This document shows, one piece after another, positions 48,425-56,402 of a stretch of DNA of 64,000 bases. Origin of the DNA: Oscillatoriales cyanobacterium M59_W2019_021 (GTDB lineage Bacteria > Cyanobacteriota > Cyanobacteriia > Cyanobacteriales > Geitlerinemataceae); contig DVED01000129.1 in the NCBI GenBank assembly GCA_015295945.1, forward strand, positions 26,615 to 90,614. The letters are read 5' to 3'. The position numbers and the translations under genes are program-made. The notes under the pieces were generated by a model. That model did not search any database. It was not told where the DNA came from and worked only from the letters and a program-made list of their open reading frames with translations. Position 1 is the first letter of the stretch. The number at the start of each line of letters is the position of its first letter.

Positions 48425-50812
48425 TTAAATTCCACACCCTTTGAGTTGGTTGTCTAAGGTCGCGCCATAGGTGCCAAAACTCGGTCGAGAGGGGTAAATT
48501 TTCCCCAAGTCGAGTTGGTGTTTGATCGAGAGATTATCGCTTCCTAAAACCCCTTGGCGTTCTTTATAGCGCAATTGTACGCTCAAGCCAAACTGTCCTT
48601 GACTGGCTTCGACCCACAGTCGATCGAGAGTGCGCATATCTTCGCAGGAAAAATTATCCCGCGCTAAAGCTAATAATTTGCTGCGGGTTAATAAACTCGC
48701 AGATTCCCATTTTTTTTCGCTTAGTAAGTTTTGCAAGCGGGCGTAATAATCGGCTTTTTGGAACAAGACCAAAGCTTCTGATCGACTCAGAGAACCGATG
48801 GCGCGATCAGCATCTTGTTTGGCATCCTCGAACCGACCTTCGGCAATCGCTTGGCGTGCGGATTCTAAATAGAGTCGATCGACTTCGCGATCGCGTTCTA
48901 CCAGTTCGACTCGTTCGATCGCAGTAACAATGCGTTCTCGATCATAGGTATTGCCGATGCGGTTTGCCGCTTGCCGAGCATCCTCCACCCGACCCGCAGC
49001 CAATGCCCGTTCCGCCTCCCGAAGGTAGGTTTCGTCCAACAACAGCGATTTCCCCCGTTCTTGCCAGTATGGGGTTGTGAGTTGACTGACGGCTTGGGGA
49101 ACTTCGTCGTAGCGACCCGCATCGAAAGCAGCTTGGGCGGTTTCCCACCGTTGGGAATTCTCCTGCCACTCTCGATTCCATTTTTCCAGTGCTGTCCGTG
49201 CTTCCCCGACAATCGCGCTGGTTTCAGGAATGGTTTGAGTGAGGTTGGCGGCTACCTCGAAGCGACCGGATTCGTATTCTCGGGTCGCCCGATTTAACAT
49301 TTGCCGCGACCACTCGTCGATGGACGATTGCCATTGCCCCGTATTCTCGAAAGGCTGACCGGGAATGGCTTGCAAGGCTTGTTGGAACCGCCCATGAGCC
49401 GCGAGTTTCTGGGCGCGATCGAACTGACAGCGATAGAACGCCAGTCGCGCTTCTGGAGGAAAACCCGCCGCCGCCGTGGCAGAGAACTCAGTCGTCGTAC
49501 AATCCACCTCCCCAGATACACCCCACAGCGATCCCGACCCAATCCCGGTTTGTTGAGATTGAATGTAGATCGAATCGGCGATTGCCGCCCCCACCAATGC
49601 CACAGCAATCCCCGCGACCAGAAAGGCTTTGCGGGCGATAAAGGAAATCGGATCGAACTTCGGTGGGGTGGGTTTGCGGGGGGGATACTTCGAGGATGTC
49701 GGGTAGTATGGAGCAGGCGTTCGCACCGATAACACCGGAGAGGCAACCACTCGGGGAACCGTGGGTTTGGGGACGATCGATTTCGGTCGCGGATCGCTGC
49801 GACTGGGAAAGGGATCGCGTCCCCCCAACTGCATCGAGCGATCGCACCAGGGACAACTCCTCAAATGCTTGCCGTAGCGATGTTGGGAATTGGCGGTACA
49901 GGGGACGAGTTCTTTCTCCGCTGCCGATAGCGCATCCACCCACGCTACCGCACTGGGGCGCAGTTTCGGGCTGATATAACCCCCTTCAAAACACTCCCAA
50001 AAAAGCTGGCGCAGTTGGGGATGGAGCATCGAGAGTGGCGGGGCTAGGGGTTTGGGGCGGTAGGGGGAATTGGGGCGATAGGGGAAATGTCCGGCAGCGA
50101 TGCGCGCTTCCTTGAGGGGGGGGTCGCCTTGTCCCATATACACGCCGTCAAAGGGGTGGGTTCCCTCCATCAGCAGTTGAAAAATTAACACCGCTAACCC
50201 AAAGCAATCGTGCTGCGGCGTGCGATCGACACTAGCAAAGGCTTCCCCTTGCAACTCCGGCGGGGTAAACTCCGGTTTGCCCACCGGACAGCGATAAATC
50301 GCCCCGTTGCGGCGATCGCGCACTTGAAACGAATCGGTATCGACTAGCGTCACCACGGCTCGAGGGGATACCAGAATATTCGACTCGTTGACATCGCCGA
50401 TGGTGTAGCCGTTGGCGTGGATGGTAGCAATGGCGGCGGCTAAGTTGCGGGCGGTTCGGTGCAGGTAGAAGTAATCGAAAAACGGCATCTGCTGCCGCCG
50501 CGTTTTGGGATTGTAGACATCGTGGAGGGGACGCACCCGCGTCACGCGCCGCATGACAAAGCCGATAACCTCCGTGCTGTCGGGGGTTCGCAGTAATTCT
50601 AGGGGCCAGGCGATCGAGGTAGAGTTGCCGGGAGAATTGGCGTACATCGCCCGCAGTTTGCGATCGCGTTCTCCAGATCGTTGGGTTTCGTGGTAAACCT
50701 TGGCAACCACCCCAGGGTGTCCGGCAATGGCGTAGATTTTGCCCTCTCCCCCGCCGCCTAATTCGCTTCCCAGCGTAATCGATTGTCCGTTAGAAAGGCA
50801 GATCGCGCGCAT
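48425..50812 (-). CDS. Atypical protein kinase with zinc-ribbon-like knuckle and helical repeat tail
   Basis: 795 residues from the ATG at 50812; the frame upstream passes through a palindromic repeat and is not believed. Kinase domain: Gly loop LGSELGGGGEGKIYAI, Lys in GVVAKVYHE, catalytic loop YTIGDVNESNILVS (Asp and Asn spaced as in HRD kinases), and VDTDSFQV in place of DFG. This is the COG4248/YegI-like group. A zinc-ribbon-like element (HRYGKHLRSCPWCDRSMQ) follows near residue 330, then a Pro-rich linker and one membrane helix (FLVAGIAVALVGAAIADSIY). The extracytoplasmic part is a helical repeat array (AHGRFQQALQAIPGQ, AAGRVEDARQAANRI). Partner phosphatases or TerY proteins are not adjacent. 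Confidence 0.88.
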   Translation of the reverse strand: MRAICLSNGQSITLGSELGGGGEGKIYAIAGHPGVVAKVYHETQRSGERDRKLRAMYANSPGNSTSIAWPLELLRTPDSTEVIGFVMRRVTRVRPLHDVYNPKTRRQQMPFFDYFYLHRTARNLAAAIATIHANGYTIGDVNESNILVSPRAVVTLVDTDSFQVRDRRNGAIYRCPVGKPEFTPPELQGEAFASVDRTPQHDCFGLAVLIFQLLMEGTHPFDGVYMGQGDPPLKEARIAAGHFPYRPNSPYRPKPLAPPLSMLHPQLRQLFWECFEGGYISPKLRPSAVAWVDALSAAEKELVPCTANSQHRYGKHLRSCPWCDRSMQLGGRDPFPSRSDPRPKSIVPKPTVPRVVASPVLSVRTPAPYYPTSSKYPPRKPTPPKFDPISFIARKAFLVAGIAVALVGAAIADSIYIQSQQTGIGSGSLWGVSGEVDCTTTEFSATAAAGFPPEARLAFYRCQFDRAQKLAAHGRFQQALQAIPGQPFENTGQWQSSIDEWSRQMLNRATREYESGRFEVAANLTQTIPETSAIVGEARTALEKWNREWQENSQRWETAQAAFDAGRYDEVPQAVSQLTTPYWQERGKSLLLDETYLREAERALAAGRVEDARQAANRIGNTYDRERIVTAIERVELVERDREVDRLYLESARQAIAEGRFEDAKQDADRAIGSLSRSEALVLFQKADYYARLQNLLSEKKWESASLLTRSKLLALARDNFSCEDMRTLDRLWVEASQGQFGLSVQLRYKERQGVLGSDNLSIKHQLDLGKIYPSRPSFGTYGATLDNQLKGCGI

Positions 50813-51249
50813 AAGATCGGGTTCGATCGACTCGCTAAATGGAATGTTGAAGGATCGACCCTCAGATTGTACCAAATTCAGACTCTGGGGCGATCGAGTT
50901 ATAGCAAAAGGCAGAGGGTTCCAGGGCAGAAGGTGAACCAGTCCGGTCTTGGGGAGCCATTGCGGTCTTGGGGTTTCCCCAAGTGGAGCAATTTCCCAAG
51001 ACAAATGGAGCAAATGGCGTGTCTCCCCAAGTAGAGGAACTGGTGAACCCGAAGGGCATAAGAGATTTATACAATAATCCAAAATCCTCCTTCCTCTTTT
51101 GTCCAAAAAGGAAGAAGGATTTTATAAAAAATAGCGTTTTGAGGTCGAGCAGGTACACTCGAACTTAATGTTTGCGATTTATTGAGACTCGCTATAGCTT
51201 TTTTATGTTCGAGCGATCGTACCTACGCGAGAATCTTAATGGGTTCGAT
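50813..51249. other. Intergenic region with palindromic repeat
   Basis: 437 bases between the kinase start and the RTX protein stop, both on the minus strand. It holds the imperfect palindrome at 50937-51044 and nothing else recognised. Confidence 0.55.
50937..51044. repeat. 108-base imperfect palindrome (MITE-like)
   Basis: The outer ends pair as ACCAGT...ACTGGT, and inner arms CTTGGGGAG and CTCCCCAAG also pair. A perfect CTTGGGG-TTT-CCCCAAG hairpin lies inside. No open reading frame of interest. Confidence 0.6.
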
Positions 51250-53538
51250 CTAAACAAAATCAGTAGAATCGATCGCCCATGCTGGTACGTTTTGCAAGGT
51301 AACGGTAAACCCATTCCCTACAATTTGAGTGTCGTTACCGATGGGAACGATTTGCAGCTTGTCGAACGATAAATTATCCAGCAAACCGATAACATCAAAA
51401 CCATCTTGGAAGTCGGCAATAATATCATCACCGCTACCAGGACGGAACTCAAATCGATCGCTGTCAATTCCTCCAACTAAAGAATCATTACCGACATCTC
51501 CCCGTAAAACATCGCGTCCGGAACCGCCAATCAACGTATCATCGTGGTTGCCGCCAAACAGATAATCATTTCCTTGGTTTCCATCGATAAAATCGCTGTG
51601 GAGATTGCCGAAGATAAAATCATCTCCAGTGCCTCCTGCTAGCGTATCGGCTCCATTACCACCCAAAATTAAATCGTTGCCAGTATTTCCAATGGCAATA
51701 TCGTCATCTTTCCCTGCAAACAGTACATCATGACCGTTGCCTCCGGACATCGTGTCATTGCCACCATTGCCAAACATGACATCGTTTCCTTCATCTCCCG
51801 TGAGAAAATCTTCGCCAGAATATCCAGCCATCAGGTCGTCTCCACCCGCACCGCAAAGGGTATCATTTCGGAAATCCCCGGTTATCAAATCCCCATCCTC
51901 GCTACCGCAGGTTTCCGGTGCGGGTTCGGGCAACACAATACTCAGATAACCCTGCTCGAAAGAGACATGAGTGGTGGGAGAGGGATTGTATTCGGGTTCC
52001 GATACCCATTCCCACTCCCCTTCCGGAGAAGCTGGGGGAGCAACAAAACCCGGTGCGGAAGTTGACGGAGGCGTCGAATCGACGGGAATAGGTGCGGGAG
52101 GTTGCACTGGGGGCAGGACAGAGGGATTGAGGTTGAAAATTTGCAAGCCCTGAGTCCAGTCTGCCACGTACGCCAAGTCCCCCAACACGCGCACGTCCCG
52201 TGCGTGACCGGGAGTATCAAAGGAGGTCGCCAAGGTGGGATTGGCAGGGTTGGAGATATCCAGAACTTGCACGCCGGATAGTTGGTCGGCGACGTAGGCT
52301 AAGTTTCCGACGATATTCACGTCTAGCGCCCAGTCTGGAGTATCGTAGGAACCCACCAAAGTCGGGTTTGCCGGATTGGAAACATCGAGAACTTGCAGTC
52401 CTGCCTCCCGGTCGGCAATGTAGGCGAAGTTGCCTACCAACTCTACATCCCAAGCGTAACCGGGAGTGTCGTAGGAACCGACTAAAGTGGGATTGGCGGG
52501 GTTGGAAATGTCGAGAACGTGTAGTCCGTGCGTGTAATCGGCAACGTAAGCCAAATTCCCCGCCAACTTCACGTCCCAAACTTGTCCGGGAGTATCGTAC
52601 ACTCCCACTTCAGTGATGTTTGCCGGATTGGAAATATCGAGAATTCGCAGTCCCTGAAACATATCGGCAACATAAGCCAAATTCCCGGCGATTTTGACTT
52701 CTAAAGCTTGACCGGGGGTGGCGTAGGAACCGAGGAGGGTGGGAGTGGCGGGGTTGGAGATATCGAGGATATGCACGCCGGAATCGTGGTCGGCAACGTA
52801 GGCGAGATTCCCTTCGATGGCGGTACTCCAAGCTTGACCGGGAGTATCGTAGGAACCGAGGAGGGTAGGAGTGGCGGGGTTGGAAATATCGACGATTTGC
52901 AAGCCGGAGTTGTAGTCGGCAACGTAAGCGATGTTGCCCACCACATTCACACCCAAGGAAAAATGGGGCGTATCGTAAGAGCCTTTGAATGCGACACCGA
53001 AGACGCCTGTATAACTTGCCTGGACGGTTGGAGAAAAAGCAACGGGACTGCGGGGAGTGCCGATGTGGGTGTCTAGGTTCCAGTTGCCGTTACCGACTAT
53101 GGCAGCACTCGCGGCAATGTTGGCGCGAGTGAGGTGGTGGAGTTGGGACAGGAGTGGCGAGTGAGAAGCGGCGACTCGACAACCGTAGATGAGGAGGTCG
53201 GCATTGGGTGCGAGGGATGCCTGCCATTGGTGGATTTGAGTGCGGTAGAGAGCGAGGGTATCGGCGTTGAGGCGAGTATTGCCGAGGTAGAGGGTTCCGG
53301 GGTCTCCGTGGCAGACGAGGTGGAGAGTCTGGATATTCCGGCGGTTGGCTAAGGCGGTGCTGATTTGAGCGATGCCATCTTCGGCGGGATGGAGGATGAC
53401 AACTTCAGCGTTGGGGATAACTCCGGCGGCAAGACTAGGGTAGTCGTCTAAGTTTGCATCGATGAAAACCAAGGTGTGAGTGGATATGGAGGTCGCGGGT
53501 TGAAGGGCGGACTGTTGGTGCTGGGAAGCTTGAGACAT
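51250..53538 (-). CDS. DUF4347 / seven-bladed LVIVD propeller / RTX calcium-binding exoprotein
   Basis: 762 residues. Residues about 22-175 are DUF4347 (LVFIDANLDDYPSLAAGV, LHLVCHGDPGTLYLGN, LLIYGCRVAA), a domain at the front of many giant cyanobacterial surface proteins. Residues about 184-480 contain seven LVIVD repeats of exactly 42 residues (GNLAYVADxxxGLxILDISN), enough for a seven-bladed beta-propeller. A Pro linker leads to about ten RTX units (GNDVMFGNGGNDTMSGGNGH) that bind calcium and fit a type I secretion substrate without signal peptide. A hydrophobic C-terminal tail closes it. No transporter genes lie nearby. The function is probably adhesion or extracellular matrix. Confidence 0.9.
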   Translation of the reverse strand: MSQASQHQQSALQPATSISTHTLVFIDANLDDYPSLAAGVIPNAEVVILHPAEDGIAQISTALANRRNIQTLHLVCHGDPGTLYLGNTRLNADTLALYRTQIHQWQASLAPNADLLIYGCRVAASHSPLLSQLHHLTRANIAASAAIVGNGNWNLDTHIGTPRSPVAFSPTVQASYTGVFGVAFKGSYDTPHFSLGVNVVGNIAYVADYNSGLQIVDISNPATPTLLGSYDTPGQAWSTAIEGNLAYVADHDSGVHILDISNPATPTLLGSYATPGQALEVKIAGNLAYVADMFQGLRILDISNPANITEVGVYDTPGQVWDVKLAGNLAYVADYTHGLHVLDISNPANPTLVGSYDTPGYAWDVELVGNFAYIADREAGLQVLDVSNPANPTLVGSYDTPDWALDVNIVGNLAYVADQLSGVQVLDISNPANPTLATSFDTPGHARDVRVLGDLAYVADWTQGLQIFNLNPSVLPPVQPPAPIPVDSTPPSTSAPGFVAPPASPEGEWEWVSEPEYNPSPTTHVSFEQGYLSIVLPEPAPETCGSEDGDLITGDFRNDTLCGAGGDDLMAGYSGEDFLTGDEGNDVMFGNGGNDTMSGGNGHDVLFAGKDDDIAIGNTGNDLILGGNGADTLAGGTGDDFIFGNLHSDFIDGNQGNDYLFGGNHDDTLIGGSGRDVLRGDVGNDSLVGGIDSDRFEFRPGSGDDIIADFQDGFDVIGLLDNLSFDKLQIVPIGNDTQIVGNGFTVTLQNVPAWAIDSTDFV

Positions 53539-54146
53539 AAGTAACTCGTCCTGATTTCAATCTTAAACAACTTGCAGGCACAGAATTTCCGAGCGATCGC
53601 GCCGTAATTCTGATGTTTGTGACATTGAGATATTTCTATTAAAAGCCGATCGAATTGATTTTGACTTCAGTACGATCGCGGTTTTGCTATCCGGATCGAT
53701 TTAAGTGAATATACGGTAGTCATATTGAAAGATTTAAGTTACTTGAAATATTCAAATTTATTAGTTCTTACGAATAAATACGCTGGAAATAAATGATTTT
53801 GGGCTAACATTACGCGATCGAGAGATAACTTACATCATTATGCCAAGATTGAGATGGGCGCATCTGTAGCGCGATCGCCCGATATTGACCTGATTCTCGC
53901 TCGCATAGCGACTCCAGAGGAGTATCGCCCGATCGAACTCAATCGCATAACTCGATCGCCGATCGGTCTTGAGTTTGTCCATTAAAAAACCAGAACCCAA
54001 CTCAGCCAAATCGCATTTTGTTGGGTTCCACTCTATATTTCAACTGGTCAAATTGTGAGATCTGCCCGGAGGCGATCGGTTCTCGATCCAAAATTCCCTA
54101 GGATTTCAGAGGAAGAAACGCCCGCCTAACGTTCGATCGCCACATC
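53539..54146. other. Intergenic region
   Basis: 608 bases. The 5' half is AT-rich and presumably holds the promoter of the RTX gene. A palindromic GCGACTCC element lies at 53908-53928. No gene or RNA is recognised. Confidence 0.55.
53908..53928. repeat. GCGACTCC palindromic repeat, copy 1
   Basis: GCGACTCC, three-base loop AGA, then GGAGTATCGC. Arms ACTCC and GGAGT pair perfectly. Two further copies lie at 56281 and 59659. Confidence 0.75.
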
Positions 54147-55436
54147 CTACATCGTCAGCGATTGCGGGTCGGTTTCGATGAGCGTGGCTAAATCCTTCAA
54201 GAACGCCGCCGCATCTGCGCCGTAAATAATCCGGTGATCGCAGGTGATATTCACTTGCATTTGTCGGCGAACGCCCAGCATTCCCTCGTCGTTGGCAACC
54301 ACTTGCGGGCGGGACGCACCGATCGCCAAAATCGAACCCTGACCGGGGGGTAGAATGGCATCGAAGCGATCGACCCCGAACATCCCCAAATTGGAGAGGG
54401 TAAACGTACCGCTATTGTACTCGTCCGGTTGTAACTGTTTGGCGCGGGCGCGGGCGACCAAATCCTGCCACGTCCGGGACATCGAATAGATATCGACGCG
54501 ATCGGCATCTTTGAGCACCGGGGTAATCAAACCGCCGTCGGGCATGGCAACAGCGATCGACACGTTAATCGACGCCGGATAGCTAATGCCCTGTTCCGTG
54601 TAACTGGCATTGACGATCGGGTGTTTTTGCAGCGTCACCGCCACCGCTTTCGCCAGCAGTGCCGTAATCGTTACGCCTTTGGGCTTTAACTGTTTCGCCA
54701 GCTTATCTAAAGCATCGGTGGTGATGGTGTACCCGACGTGGAAGGTGGGAACCTGCAAACTCACCATCATATTGCGGACGACGGCTTGTTGCAGGGTGTT
54801 GAGGGGAACCACTTGACCGACCCGAACGCTGGACGCGGGCATCGGGGTGGGGGCGGCAACCGCAGGGGTAGCTTTGGGAATAACTGCCAAGGCGGGGGCG
54901 GGGGCAGCAGGTGCAGAGGGCGCTTTCCCGGCGGCAGCTTCCACATCTTCGGCAACGATGCGACCGTAGGGACCGCTGCCTTGGAGGGTTGCCAGATCCA
55001 CTTTTAATTCTTTGGCTAATTTGCGGGCGCGAGGAGAGGCGACGAGGCGCTCGCTCCCACCCCGCGAGGGGGCTTCCGTTTGGGCGTGTCCGTTTTGCGT
55101 GGAGGTGGCAGGGGCGGCAGGGGCAGCCGCCGCAACGGGAGCTTCAGCTTTAGCGGTTTGGGCAGCCGCTTGTTGCTTGGCGGTTTCGATTTCGGCTTCA
55201 GTTTCGGCAAGTAGGGCGATCGCCTCGCCCACGGGAGCAACGCCGCCTTCGGGAACGACGATCGTCGCCAAATACCCTTCGTAGAAGGATTCGACATCCA
55301 TATCCGCTTTATCGGACTCGACCACGACCACCGTTTCCCCTTTTTCCACCTTATCTCCCGGCGATTTCGTCCAGGAAACGATTTTTCCCTCGGTCATGGT
55401 GGAACTGAGGGCTGGCATGAAAATTTCGTGGATCAT
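54147..55436 (-). CDS. Pyruvate dehydrogenase E2, dihydrolipoamide acetyltransferase
   Basis: 429 residues. One N-terminal lipoyl domain (lipoyl-Lys in VVVVESDKADMDVESFYEG) and an Ala/Pro linker precede a peripheral-subunit-binding domain (ASPRARKLAKELKVDLATLQ, GSGPYGRIV). The 2-oxoacid dehydrogenase acyltransferase catalytic core ends in NITCDHRIIYGADAAAFLKD, where the His is catalytic and Tyr replaces the usual Asp of the DHRxxDG motif, as I recall for cyanobacterial E2. It transfers acetyl groups to CoA. The E1 and E3 genes are not in this window, as is common in cyanobacteria where they are dispersed. Confidence 0.94.
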   Translation of the reverse strand: MIHEIFMPALSSTMTEGKIVSWTKSPGDKVEKGETVVVVESDKADMDVESFYEGYLATIVVPEGGVAPVGEAIALLAETEAEIETAKQQAAAQTAKAEAPVAAAAPAAPATSTQNGHAQTEAPSRGGSERLVASPRARKLAKELKVDLATLQGSGPYGRIVAEDVEAAAGKAPSAPAAPAPALAVIPKATPAVAAPTPMPASSVRVGQVVPLNTLQQAVVRNMMVSLQVPTFHVGYTITTDALDKLAKQLKPKGVTITALLAKAVAVTLQKHPIVNASYTEQGISYPASINVSIAVAMPDGGLITPVLKDADRVDIYSMSRTWQDLVARARAKQLQPDEYNSGTFTLSNLGMFGVDRFDAILPPGQGSILAIGASRPQVVANDEGMLGVRRQMQVNITCDHRIIYGADAAAFLKDLATLIETDPQSLTM

Positions 55437-55679
55437 AGGGTGAATTACCGCCTAGACAACAACAAATCTTGATCGAGGTTAGCTATTCGCTGTTAGCCAT
55501 TCGTCTGTGGATTGAGGTCTCGTTCGTCCCGATCGGGGTTGGATTGTCGGAGTTCGCTGTCCGCACCCGTATCCGAACGACTACCGCTATAGCCAACGCT
55601 CGATTGTACCACAACGTCAGTACGGGATAACACCGTTTCTGGTGAAGGCGAGCCGGGGAGGCAGGGGAAGAAGAACAGC

Positions 55680-55707
55680 GACTAGCGACTAGCCACTAGT
55701 CACTAGC
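55680..55707. repeat. Heptamer array (GACTAGC/CACTAGC)
   Basis: Four units: GACTAGC twice, CACTAGT, CACTAGC. It lies just downstream of the YlqD gene stop. Confidence 0.8.
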
Positions 55708-55721
55708 CAAAGCGCCATGCT

Positions 55722-56171
55722 TCAAACTTCTCCGCGAATTTCGATCACTTCCCCATCTCGCAGCAAAATTTCTACTTGCATTTTTTGAATTAAGTTATCG
55801 CCTTGTTTTAGATAGAAGAAACTGTCGATCTGCCCTTGACTGACTTCTTGTTCGAGTTCCAACATTTGAACTTGTTGCAGTTGTTGCAAAATTTGATTCT
55901 TCTGCTCCAAGCGTTTGTTTTTTTCTTGAGCAATTTGCGCTTTCAGGCTTTCGAGTTGTTGCTGCGCTTGAGGACCGAGGGGTTTGAGACTTTGCTCCTC
56001 GAACTTGGCAATCATCTGCTGTCCTTGAATTTCGATTTGCTGCAACTGTGAGTCTAGCTGGTCGATTTGCAGTTGCAGTTGTTGTTTGGCTTCATCCTTC
56101 CAGCGTGGCGTGACGATCGCTTTGACAGAGATAGCACGTTTAACCAGAAGTTGAGAATTGGAGATATCCAT
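55722..56171 (-). CDS. YlqD-family protein
   Basis: 149 residues. The layout is that of the YlqD family: a short N-terminal strand segment (LLVKRAISVKAIVTPRWKDE), a long Gln-rich coiled coil (residues 28-115), and a small C-terminal domain (FFYLKQGDNLIQKMQVEILL). The role is unknown in all species I am aware of. It stands alone between the E2 gene and the acyl-ACP synthetase gene on the same strand. Confidence 0.85.
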   Translation of the reverse strand: MDISNSQLLVKRAISVKAIVTPRWKDEAKQQLQLQIDQLDSQLQQIEIQGQQMIAKFEEQSLKPLGPQAQQQLESLKAQIAQEKNKRLEQKNQILQQLQQVQMLELEQEVSQGQIDSFFYLKQGDNLIQKMQVEILLRDGEVIEIRGEV

Positions 56172-56280
56172 AAAAAATTCCTAAGATAACAGTCGAAGCT
56201 TGTCGCTCCATCGATCGGGGAAGCATTCGCTCTTCGGGAGTCAGGTGAGTGAGAACTGCCGCATCCGAGATGAACGGAAT

Positions 56281-56301
56281 GCGATACTCCTGCGGAGTCG
56301 C
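56281..56301. repeat. GCGACTCC palindromic repeat, copy 2 (inverted)
   Basis: GCGATACTCC, loop TGC, then GGAGTCGC: the inverted form of the copies at 53908 and 59659. It is followed by a second small palindrome (ACGTCC-AAA-GGACG). Confidence 0.75.
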
Positions 56302-56402
56302 TACGTCCAAAGGACGGGCTATGCCAACGCGAGCGGTGCAGATTTCCCGACGCTGACTCCTAAATGCTTACTTTACAGGAACAGCGTCCCAAAACCGGAA
56401 AT

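Noticed and set aside
50813..51106. 98-residue N-terminal extension of the kinase
   Set aside because: It translates the palindromic repeat (PLGETPRPQWLPKTG), and the kinase domain starts right after the ATG at 50812.
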